64,000 nucleotides of DNA from Paraburkholderia lacunae (GTDB lineage Bacteria > Pseudomonadota > Gammaproteobacteria > Burkholderiales > Burkholderiaceae), in the NCBI RefSeq assembly GCF_003353175.1, contig NZ_QHKS01000012.1, forward strand, positions 1 to 64,000, written 5' to 3'. Shown one piece after another: positions 35,561-42,721 of this stretch. The notes below the pieces were generated by a model. The model saw nothing but the letters and a program-made list of their open reading frames with translations. It did no database searches and was not told where the DNA came from. Within the stretch, counting starts at the first letter, position 1. Each line of letters opens with the position of its first letter. Position numbers and translations under genes: made by a program.

Positions 35561-37011
35561 ACCGGTCGATCGCCCGCCGCCTCGCGCTGATGTTCGCGCT
35601 CGTTGCGCTGTTCGTGTTCACGCTGGTCGGCACGGGGCTGTTTCTGGTGCTGCGCACGCAACTCGAAGGTCACCTGCGCGATTCGCTCGACGGCCGCACC
35701 GAGATTGCTCGCATCATCGTCTATCACTCGGTGACGCCGGAAAAATGGCGCATGGCGCGCGAAAAACTCACCGACATGACGCCGCGCGACGGCAGCACCG
35801 TGTATTCGGTGTCGAGCGCCGATCCGTATTTCCACTACGGCAAGCCGGTCGAGGGTCGGGTGGTGAGGAGCTGGGAGGGCGGCTATACGCGCATTTCGCC
35901 GGCCGGCGGCGGCGCGGACCTGCTTACCATTACGAAGACGATACCGGCTTACGGCCCGCGTCCGCCCGTGCAATTGCAAGTCGCCGCCAGTTGTGCGCCC
36001 AACGTGAACACCATGCGCGTGTTCGGTTTGGCGCTCGCTGCGCTGTCGGCGTTAGGCAGTCTGGCTGTGCTCCTGCTCAGTTACTCGGTGACGCGGCTCG
36101 GCCTCGCGCCGTTGACGCGCTTGACGAGGGAAGCCTCCGAGGTGAGCCCGAACAACCGCTCGCAGCGCCTGAATACCGCCTCGCTGCCGCACGAGTTGAA
36201 TGACCTGGCCAATTCGTTCAACGGCGCGCTCGAACGGCTGGACGGCGCGTATGGCCGCCTCGAATCGTTCAACGCGGACGTTGCGCACGAACTGCGCACG
36301 CCGGTGACGATTCTGATCGGGCAGACCGAAGTGGCGTTGACGCGCAACCGTTCGGTCGACGATCTGCGTCACACGCTGCAATCGAATCTCGAAGAGTTCG
36401 AACGCATGCGCACGATTATCAACGACATGCTGTTCCTCGCCCGCGCCGATCAGGGCGAGCGGGCGACCGGTCTGGTCGAACTGTCGCTCGCCGCGGAAGT
36501 CGCGCATACGCTGGAGTTTCTCGAGATTCCGCTCGAGGAAGCGCGCGTGCATGCGCAATTGCACGGCGACGCGATGGCGCGCGTGAACCGCTCGCTGTTC
36601 GGCCGCGCCTGCACGAATCTGCTGATGAACGCGATCCAGCACTGCACGCCCGGCACGGCGATCACCGTGACGATCTCGCGTGAAGAGGATCGTTTGCGGG
36701 TCGCGGTGGCCAATCCCGGCGAGCCGATCGAGGCCGCGGTGCTCGAACACCTGTTCGACCGCTTCTATCGCGCCGAGGTGTCGCGCACCAATAGCCGCGA
36801 AAACCACGGGCTGGGTCTGGCGATCGTGAAGGCGATTGCGGAGATGCATCGCGGCACGGTGTCGGTGGAGAGCGCGCACGGCATCAACACGTTTGCGTTT
36901 TCGATTGCGGCGTCGCGCACGGAGAGCGACATGCCGGCGGCGCGCTCGAACGCCGGCGTGCCCGCTGAAACCGCGAGTTACTCGTCGCTGGTAAAGGGCA
37001 AATCGGCCTGA
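35557..37011 (+). CDS. Sensor histidine kinase
   Basis: A 484-residue membrane kinase. The first transmembrane helix spans about 8-32, the periplasmic sensor about 33-153, the second helix about 154-176, then a HAMP linker. The dimerisation/phospho-acceptor motif FNADVAHELRTPV contains His244. The ATPase domain has N-box TNLLMNAIQHC and G-box NHGLGLAIVKAI. The short sensor, with a single Cys in AASCAPN, resembles metal-sensing kinases but has no obvious metal site. Its last 34 bases overlap the opposite-strand dinB gene. Confidence 0.88.
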   Translation: MNRSIARRLALMFALVALFVFTLVGTGLFLVLRTQLEGHLRDSLDGRTEIARIIVYHSVTPEKWRMAREKLTDMTPRDGSTVYSVSSADPYFHYGKPVEGRVVRSWEGGYTRISPAGGGADLLTITKTIPAYGPRPPVQLQVAASCAPNVNTMRVFGLALAALSALGSLAVLLLSYSVTRLGLAPLTRLTREASEVSPNNRSQRLNTASLPHELNDLANSFNGALERLDGAYGRLESFNADVAHELRTPVTILIGQTEVALTRNRSVDDLRHTLQSNLEEFERMRTIINDMLFLARADQGERATGLVELSLAAEVAHTLEFLEIPLEEARVHAQLHGDAMARVNRSLFGRACTNLLMNAIQHCTPGTAITVTISREEDRLRVAVANPGEPIEAAVLEHLFDRFYRAEVSRTNSRENHGLGLAIVKAIAEMHRGTVSVESAHGINTFAFSIAASRTESDMPAARSNAGVPAETASYSSLVKGKSA

Positions 37012-38144
37012 ACCGGCAAGCGTTGCTTGACGGCTTGCGCATTGGCCGGCGTCAAGGCGCTCACGCGCACGCCTAGCAGCCGCAGCTTGCGGTTCAGTTC
37101 CACCCGCCTCAGACATTCGGTTGCCGCGCGCCGTATCTCAGCGGCATCCGCAGTCGGTTCGTCCAGCGTCAGATCGCGCGTGACCGTGCGGAAGTCGTCG
37201 TAACGCAGCTTGATGCCCACGGTCCGGCCCACGTAACCCTTGTGCACGAGGTCTTCCGCGACCCGCACGCACAAGCCGGTAAACGACGCGGACAACGCCG
37301 GCCGGTCGTGCCGCGGATGCAGATCGCGTTCGAAAGTCGTCTCGCGGCTCATCGACTTGGGCTCGGATTCGACCACCACCGGCCGCTCGTCGTAGCCTTG
37401 CGCGACTTGCGTGAGCCACGCCGAATAGCTGCGGCCGAAGTGGTCCTGCAGCAGCCCCAGGTCCGCGGCCGCCAGATCGCCTACGGTGGCGAGGCCGAGC
37501 GCCGTGAGCTTTTCCGCCGCCTTCGGCCCGATCCCGTTGACCTTGCGCACCGGTAGCGGCCAGACCCGCAGCGGCACGTCGGCGGGCGTCAGAATCGTTA
37601 GGCCGTCGGGTTTGTCGAGTTCGGAGCCGATCTTCGCCAGCAGCTTGTTCGGCGCCACGCAGATGGAGCAGGTGAGGCCGGTTGCCTGATAGACCGCCTG
37701 TTTGATGCGCGCGGCAATCTCGCGCGGCTCGCCGGGCAGGTCGGTGAGGTCGAGATAGATTTCGTCGATGCCGCGGTCTTCGATCCGGTCGGTAAACGTG
37801 GCGACCGCCGCTTTGAACAGACGCGAGTAGTGCCGATACGAATCGAAGTCGGTGGGCAGCAGAATCGCGTCCGGCGCGAGCAGCGCGGCTTTCATCATGC
37901 CCATCGCGGAGAACACGCCGAGCGCGCGGGCTTCATAGGTCGACGTGGTGACCACGCCGCGACCCGCGTAATCGCGCAGACGCGCGAAGCGGCGAGTGCC
38001 GTCTTCCAGCGTTTGCGGCGCGCTATTGCGGCCGCCGCCGATCACCACCGCTTTGCCGCGCAATTCCGGGTAGCGCAAAAGCTCAACCGACGCGTAGAAC
38101 GCGTCCATGTCCAGGTGCGCGATGCGGCGGCTTGCAGAACTCAT
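36978..38144 (-). CDS. dinB: DNA polymerase IV (Y-family, translesion)
   Basis: A 388-residue error-prone polymerase. Catalytic acidic residues are in HLDMDAFYASVE (Asp12, Asp14) and DEIYLD. The fingers/little-finger features include KVNGIGPKAAEKL (helix-hairpin-helix). It has an insert after AVVIGGGR (about residues 40-60, rich in charged residues) that shorter E. coli-type Pol IV lacks. The C terminus PVQADLPFTSDE could serve as a clamp-binding tail (Q-x-D-L-P-F). I chose ATG 38144; an ATG 11 codons upstream is less conserved. No LexA box was evident. Confidence 0.88.
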   Translation of the reverse strand: MSSASRRIAHLDMDAFYASVELLRYPELRGKAVVIGGGRNSAPQTLEDGTRRFARLRDYAGRGVVTTSTYEARALGVFSAMGMMKAALLAPDAILLPTDFDSYRHYSRLFKAAVATFTDRIEDRGIDEIYLDLTDLPGEPREIAARIKQAVYQATGLTCSICVAPNKLLAKIGSELDKPDGLTILTPADVPLRVWPLPVRKVNGIGPKAAEKLTALGLATVGDLAAADLGLLQDHFGRSYSAWLTQVAQGYDERPVVVESEPKSMSRETTFERDLHPRHDRPALSASFTGLCVRVAEDLVHKGYVGRTVGIKLRYDDFRTVTRDLTLDEPTADAAEIRRAATECLRRVELNRKLRLLGVRVSALTPANAQAVKQRLPVQADLPFTSDE

Positions 38145-38345
38145 GAGTGGCGGAAACGGGTCACAGCAGCGGGTCACAGCAGCGGGGCAGGAACGTCAGC
38201 ATGTAGCCGGTGCCGCCCCGCGTATGGCTTGCTGTGGCTTGCTGCGTCGGGCCTCCGGACGCGCTTGGAATGCTTCGCCGCGCGCCGGATGCCGAACCAT
38301 CATAGTACCTTGCTCCGCCTGGGCAAGGCACCGTGCTGCTCACTG

Positions 38346-38927
38346 TTACTGCTTGATGCCTTCAGCCTGAATATTCAGCGTGGTCAGCATCTTGAAGCCG
38401 TAGGTCTTGCCGAAGTCGACGCCGAAGTCGTCGCGATTGAACGTCGCGGTCGATTCCGTGCCGCACACTTCGCGCTTGAGCATCGGGTTCATGATGCACT
38501 TGAACGATTCGATCTTCAGGTTGACCGGCTTGGTCACGCCATGCATGGTCAGCGTGCCGATCACTTCCACCGGCTTGTCGCCGTCGAAGCGAATCTGCGT
38601 GCCCTTGTAGGTCGCGGTCGGGAACTTCGCGGCGTCGAAGAACTTGTCCGTGACCAGTTCCGAGTCCAGCTTGTCGTTACCGATATCCATCGAGCTCATA
38701 TCGATCGTCACGTCGACCGTGCCGGTCTTCGCCGCGCGATCGAGCACGACAGTGCCGCTGCTCTTCTTGAACTTGCCGCGCCAGTTCGACAGGCCGCCGA
38801 AGTGGTCGGTTTCGAAGCTCGGGTACGTGTGCGTCGGGTCGAGTTGGTACGTGTCGGCGGCGGCCATTGCGTTGAACGACATGGCTGCGGCGAGCGCGCC
38901 GGCGGCGAGCAAAAGTTGTTTCTTCAA
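38346..38927 (-). CDS. YceI family periplasmic protein 1
   Basis: A 193-residue lipocalin-like protein that in characterised relatives binds isoprenoid (polyprenyl) lipids. The signal peptide is residues 1-22 (AMA-ADTYQLDP). Motifs DPTHTYPSFETDHFG and GTVVLDRAAKTGTVDV are typical. Two cysteines (KCIMNP and EVCGTE) may form a disulfide. An AAGAACTTGAAG-type Shine-Dalgarno region lies upstream. It is downstream of a second YceI gene on the same strand, separated by a repeat-rich spacer. Confidence 0.88.
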   Translation of the reverse strand: MKKQLLLAAGALAAAMSFNAMAAADTYQLDPTHTYPSFETDHFGGLSNWRGKFKKSSGTVVLDRAAKTGTVDVTIDMSSMDIGNDKLDSELVTDKFFDAAKFPTATYKGTQIRFDGDKPVEVIGTLTMHGVTKPVNLKIESFKCIMNPMLKREVCGTESTATFNRDDFGVDFGKTYGFKMLTTLNIQAEGIKQ

Positions 38928-38940
38928 GTTCTTCTCCAGG

Positions 38941-39078
38941 TAACAAAAAAGTGCAAAAAGAGGTGCCAGCTAAGGCAACTAATAAGGCAGCAAATAAGAC
39001 AACAAAAGGAGCGCCAAAAGAGGCGCTAAAGGTTCAAAAGAGGCGCTAAAAAAGTGCGGGGTCGCCTCTACGCGTTAG
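38941..39078 (-). other. A-rich spacer between the two YceI genes
   Basis: A 138-base gap dominated on the + strand by adenine and short imperfect repeats. CAAAAGAGGCGCTAAA occurs at 39015-39030 and again at 39035-39050. On the coding strand this reads as a pyrimidine-rich leader. No hairpin with a T-run was found. Confidence 0.5.
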
Positions 39079-39642
39079 TTACTTCTTCGCCGCGACGATG
39101 TGAAATTTGATGACGACTTCGTCGGCGACGACCGACGTGTCTTTCCATTCGCCTGTGCCGACATCGAACTGCGAGCGCTTGATCGGCAATGAGCCGTCGA
39201 AGGTCTGCGTCGCGCCCTGGCTGGCGATCGTGACCGGCACCACGACGGTTTGCGATTTACCCTTGATCGTGAGCTTGCCGGTGATCCTGTACTGATTGCC
39301 GCCGGCCGGCGCGATCGCGCTCGACACGAACGTCGCGGCCGGATAAGTCGCGCTATCGAACCATTCCTTGCCTTGCGCCTGCTTGTTGTAGTCGTCGGCG
39401 CCGAGGTCGTAGCTGCCGGTGTCGATCGACACGTTGGCGCTGCCGGCGGTGGGCTTGGCCGGATCGAAATTCAGCTGCGCCGAGAACTTTTTGAACTTGC
39501 CGTCTACCGGCACGTTCATCTGTTTGGTCGTTGCAACGACGCTGCTTTTGCTCGCGTCGACATCGGCGTGCGCGAGCCCCGCGCCGAGCAAGGACAGGGC
39601 GGCAACGCCGGCGAGAATCGAGTGAGAGAGGTTTGATTTCAT
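39079..39642 (-). CDS. YceI family periplasmic protein 2
   Basis: A 187-residue paralogue with signal peptide 1-27 (AGLAHA-DVDAS). It contains GKFKKFSAQLNFDPAKP, SIDTGSYDLGADDYNKQ and GKLTIKGKSQTVVVPV. It lacks the cysteine pair of the other copy. Together with the downstream-encoded paralogue and the upstream cytochrome b561 this forms the widespread YceI-cytochrome b561 set. The start is ATG 39642; four codons upstream an ATG at 39654 is possible. Confidence 0.88.
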   Translation of the reverse strand: MKSNLSHSILAGVAALSLLGAGLAHADVDASKSSVVATTKQMNVPVDGKFKKFSAQLNFDPAKPTAGSANVSIDTGSYDLGADDYNKQAQGKEWFDSATYPAATFVSSAIAPAGGNQYRITGKLTIKGKSQTVVVPVTIASQGATQTFDGSLPIKRSQFDVGTGEWKDTSVVADEVVIKFHIVAAKK

Positions 39643-39727
39643 AGTGGTACGCATCCTATCGAACCCGCGCGCGTTGATTGAACGCCGCTGGGAATTAGAT
39701 TGCCAACATGCAGGAGCGAATCGCTCC

Positions 39728-40291
39728 TTACTTGAGGAGCGGAATCATGCGCGCGAGCAATCCGTCGCGATCGACGAATTGATGCTTGAGCGCCGCCAGC
39801 ACATGCATGGCGACCAGCGCCAGCAGCGTGTAATTGAGCAGCACGTGAACGGTGCGCAGCGTGGCCTTGAGCGCCTGATCCGGGCCGATGAGCGTGGGCA
39901 GCGGCACGATGCCGAGATAAACGACCTGAATGCCCGCGGCGGAGCTATACAGGTAGCCGGATAGCGGAATTGCCAGCATCAGCAGGTAAAGCACGCCGTG
40001 CACGAGATGGGCCGCAGCCTTCTGCCAGGTGGGTAGGGCGGTTTGCAGCGCCGGCGCGCGGTGGGTGGCGCGCCACAATACGCGCGCGACAGCCAATACG
40101 AATACCGTGACGCCGATCCACTTGTGCCACGAGAAATACTTCAGCTTGGTCGGCGTGAAGCCGGGGATATCGGTCATGATCCAGCCGATATAGAACCCGC
40201 ATACGATCAGCAGCGCGATCAGCCAGTGCAAGGCAATGGCCGGTCCGCTGTAGCGGTCGATATCCGAAGGAAGGGAATTCATCTGTCTCAT
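39728..40291 (-). CDS. Cytochrome b561 family protein (CybB/YodB type)
   Basis: A 187-residue four-helix membrane cytochrome. Histidines suitable as haem ligands lie in GPAIALHWLIALL, YFSWHKWIGV, AHLVHGVLYLL and TVHVLLNYTLLALVAMHVLAAL. It probably transfers electrons between quinol and a periplasmic partner such as YceI. The start at 40291 (MRQMNSLPSD) is preferred; upstream codons in the same frame are rich in Ala/Thr and unconserved. Confidence 0.85.
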   Translation of the reverse strand: MRQMNSLPSDIDRYSGPAIALHWLIALLIVCGFYIGWIMTDIPGFTPTKLKYFSWHKWIGVTVFVLAVARVLWRATHRAPALQTALPTWQKAAAHLVHGVLYLLMLAIPLSGYLYSSAAGIQVVYLGIVPLPTLIGPDQALKATLRTVHVLLNYTLLALVAMHVLAALKHQFVDRDGLLARMIPLLK

Positions 40292-40655
40292 GCTCGCCTG
40301 ATGTGTGCCTGGTATGTGCCGCGTGGGTGTTGTGCGTATGCCGCATATCGCTGTAGCGCATGCCGCGTGCAAGGGTGCAAGTGTGGATAGTAGGTAAGAC
40401 AACTAAAACTGAATAGCCGGGTGGTGGAGAACAGATTGTTGTCGTGGTGAAGCTAATGTGGCCGGAGTCAACCGGTTCGTGCCTCGTTACCGCGGCTATA
40501 TGCGGGCACGGGTGCTTCGTCGGCGCGCGCCGGTCGTGCGGCTTTGGCGAACCTTTGACGGACCACCACGTCGTCGCGAGGCCCGCGCCTCACTTCGGGT
40601 ATCCTGCCGGGTTCATCCTTCATTCCCACGCGTCATCCCACCTGGAATCCCGTTA
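40292..40655. other. Divergent gap between cytochrome b561 and the ArsB-like gene
   Basis: 364 bases without a supported gene. It should contain both divergent promoters. I could not define any box, inverted repeat or RNA structure there. Confidence 0.4.
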
Positions 40656-41906
40656 GTGAGTGCCATTGTCCTGTCCTGGGGTATCGCCGCGGCCGCCACG
40701 GCCGGCGTCATCACCCGTCCTTTCAAATGGCCTGAAGCCGTCTGGGCCGTAGCCGGCGCGCTACTGCTGGTCTCGCTCAGGCTTTTGCCGGTCGACCTGG
40801 CAATCCAGGCGGTGGGAAAAGGCACCGACGTCTACCTGTTCCTGTTCGGCATGATGGTGCTGTCCGAAGTCGGCCGCCGCGAAGGCCTGTTCGACTGGGT
40901 CGCCGTGCTGGCCGTCAACCACGCGAAAGGTTCGCCAAAAAAGCTGTTCCTGCTGGTCTATCTGGTGGGGGTGGTCATCACCGCATTCCTCTCCAATGAT
41001 GCCGCCGCCGTGGTTCTCACGCCCGCGGTGTTCGCCGCCGCCAGGCGAGCGAAAACGCATCCTCTGCCGCTGCTGTTCGTGTGCGCGTTCATCGCGAATG
41101 CCGCCAGCTTCGTGCTGCCGATCTCGAATCCGGCCAACCTGGTGTTGTACGGCAATCACACGCCCGCGCTCGGCATGTGGCTGATGCGCTTTACGCTGCC
41201 TTCGCTGTTGTCGATCGCCGCCACCTACGCGCTGTTGCGCTGGACCCAGCGCGAGGCGCTCGCGGGCGAGTGCGAGGCGAATCTCGAGCCGCTCGCGTTG
41301 TCGTCGAGCGGACGCGTCGCGCTCGCGGGCATCGCGGTTACCGCCATCGTCCTGCTGACGGTCTCCGCATACGATATCCCGCTCGGCCTGCCCACCGCGA
41401 TACTCGGCGCGCTGACCGCCACGGTCGTGCTGATTCAGGAGCGCAAGTCGCCGCTGCCGATGATCAGGGAAATCTCGTGGAGCGTGCTGCCGCTGGTGGC
41501 CGCGTTGTTCGTGCTGGTCGAAATGCTCGATCGCACCGGCATCATCACCACGCTGGCCGGTATCGTGCAACGCGCGACGCCGCACAGCGAACTGGCAACG
41601 GCGGCGTCAGCCGGCGGCATCATCGCGATCGGCAGCAATCTGATGAACAACTTGCCGGCCGGTTTGATCGCAAGCTCGACGCTGATGCAGGCGCACAGCC
41701 CCGAGCGCGTGATCGATGCGCTGCTGATCGGCGTCGATCTGGGCCCGAATCTGTCGATTACCGGCTCGCTTGCAACAATCCTCTGGCTCAACGCGATCCG
41801 CCGCGAGGGCGAAGACGTGAGCTTCATGAAGTTTCTGAAAGTCGGCGTCGTGGTGATGCTGCCGGCCCTCGCGCTGGCGCTTGCCGCGCGGATTCTGACC
41901 GGTTGA
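40656..41906 (+). CDS. ArsB/NhaD-superfamily ion permease
   Basis: A 416-residue polytopic membrane protein of the ion-transporter superfamily that includes arsenite permease ArsB. The core motif VITAFLSNDAAAVVLTPAVFAAARR matches ArsB (N-D-A-x-x-x-L-T-P). FVLPISNPANLVLYG and the C-terminal SNLMNNLPAGLIA form the symmetric second motif. There are no arsR or arsC neighbours, so arsenite is only one option; sodium or an organic anion is possible. The start is taken as GTG 40656, after GGAA. The open frame runs upstream to 40458 but without conservation. Confidence 0.82.
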   Translation: MSAIVLSWGIAAAATAGVITRPFKWPEAVWAVAGALLLVSLRLLPVDLAIQAVGKGTDVYLFLFGMMVLSEVGRREGLFDWVAVLAVNHAKGSPKKLFLLVYLVGVVITAFLSNDAAAVVLTPAVFAAARRAKTHPLPLLFVCAFIANAASFVLPISNPANLVLYGNHTPALGMWLMRFTLPSLLSIAATYALLRWTQREALAGECEANLEPLALSSSGRVALAGIAVTAIVLLTVSAYDIPLGLPTAILGALTATVVLIQERKSPLPMIREISWSVLPLVAALFVLVEMLDRTGIITTLAGIVQRATPHSELATAASAGGIIAIGSNLMNNLPAGLIASSTLMQAHSPERVIDALLIGVDLGPNLSITGSLATILWLNAIRREGEDVSFMKFLKVGVVVMLPALALALAARILTG

Positions 41907-41931
41907 GCGCAATCGGGCGCGGCTCGCCGTC

Positions 41932-42120
41932 GTGCAGATGCGGCGAGTCGGCGCCGGCACCCTGCTGTTCAGCGTGGCCGCAATGCGCGCGCACAGCGGC
42001 GGCACGGGCCTGGGACTTGCGATTGTCGAGCGGATTGCGCGGCTGCACGGCGGCAGCGTGCAGTTCTATGCGCGCGAGGCGGGCTGGCTGGAGGTGTGGG
42101 TTGTACTGCCGCTCAACTCG
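41932..42120 (+). pseudogene. Histidine kinase C-terminal relic
   Basis: The block GGTGLGLAIVERIARLHGGS followed by VQFYAREAGWLEVWVVLPL is the G2 box and final strand of a sensor-kinase ATPase domain. No N, G1 or H boxes precede it. The frame then runs into unrelated sequence to 42177. A fragment of about 45 residues remains from a kinase gene. Confidence 0.6.
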
Positions 42121-42121
42121 A

Positions 42122-42388
42122 TCAACCCTTGTCCAGCCACGCATCCAACCCGACCCGGAACGCCACGCCCGCGATAACGGGCACGGTCATCATCAGGATG
42201 ATGCCGAAATTGGGAACCGCGTCGCCATAAGCGATCGTCTGGTACAGCACGATGGTCGAAACGATGACGAACACGATCAGGCCGACGGCGATCATCAGAA
42301 CATTGCGCGTCGCGATGGACAGCCGCCTGTGGTTTTGCGGGCCCTCCACAGTGCTGGCAGCGGGTTTTGTTTCGTGCTCGGCAGACAT
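42122..42388 (-). CDS. Small membrane protein, two spans
   Basis: An 88-residue protein of unknown function. A hydrophilic N terminus (MSAEHETKPAASTVEGPQN) precedes two hydrophobic helices (NVLMIAVGLIVFVIVSTIVL and IILMMTVPVIAGVAFRVGLD). The ATG at 42388 seems best; an earlier in-frame start exists. It is downstream of the bcs operon on the same strand but separated by 333 bases, and I see no evidence of a shared function. Confidence 0.6.
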   Translation of the reverse strand: MSAEHETKPAASTVEGPQNHRRLSIATRNVLMIAVGLIVFVIVSTIVLYQTIAYGDAVPNFGIILMMTVPVIAGVAFRVGLDAWLDKG

Positions 42389-42457
42389 GATGATTCCCGG
42401 TGCTTGAGGTCGTGTTCGCTGCAAAGATAATTGTAGGCTAGAAGCGGGGGTTTTTTA

Positions 42458-42492
42458 CCTTACTCGGCGCACAGCCGTCGCGCCGAGTAAGG
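42458..42492. repeat. 13-bp perfect inverted repeat
   Basis: CCTTACTCGGCGC and GCGCCGAGTAAGG with a nine-base loop. It lies between the small membrane protein and bcsC. A run of six T lies to its left on the + strand, reading TAAAAAA after the stem on the minus strand, so it is not a canonical terminator for bcsC. Confidence 0.6.
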
Positions 42493-42607
42493 CAAAGAAA
42501 TCAGGCAAGCTCCCACGCCGCAGGCAGTCGTCCAAAGCCCGGACCCATGAACGGGTCAAACACTACTAACCCTTAAACCTCAACGACTTGCGAGCAAGGC
42601 GAGCACC

Positions 42608-42642
42608 TTATCCACAGTGTTGCTCACAAAAACTGGGGATAA
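42608..42642. promoter_or_regulatory. Inverted pair of DnaA-box-like 9-mers
   Basis: TTATCCACA at 42608-42616 and TGGGGATAA (reverse TTATCCCCA) at 42634-42642. The first is the exact DnaA consensus and the second differs at one position. No AT-rich unwinding region or replication gene is nearby, so origin function is unlikely. Confidence 0.3.
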
Positions 42643-42721
42643 CTCAAAGGGTCCCGTACGACGCCCATGCGGCGCTCGGCGGTCGACCGAACAGCCCATC
42701 AGCCATGCTGCGAACAGCAAA

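Larger units (their letters stand above)
42389..42721. other. Gap after bcsC with a hairpin and DnaA-like boxes
   Basis: 333 bases without a gene. It contains a perfect 13-bp inverted repeat at 42458-42492 (CCTTACTCGGCGC ... GCGCCGAGTAAGG). An inverted pair of DnaA-box-like 9-mers lies at 42608-42642. The hairpin lacks a T-run on the bcs-sense side (TAAAAAA follows on the minus strand), so it is not a textbook terminator. Confidence 0.5.

Noticed and set aside
42458..42492. Rho-independent terminator of the bcs operon
   Set aside because: The strand leaving bcsC has A residues, not U, after the stem; kept only as an inverted repeat.
42608..42642. Replication origin
   Set aside because: Only two DnaA-like boxes, no AT-rich unwinding element, no dnaA/repA/parAB nearby (the ParA-like BcsQ belongs to the cellulose operon).
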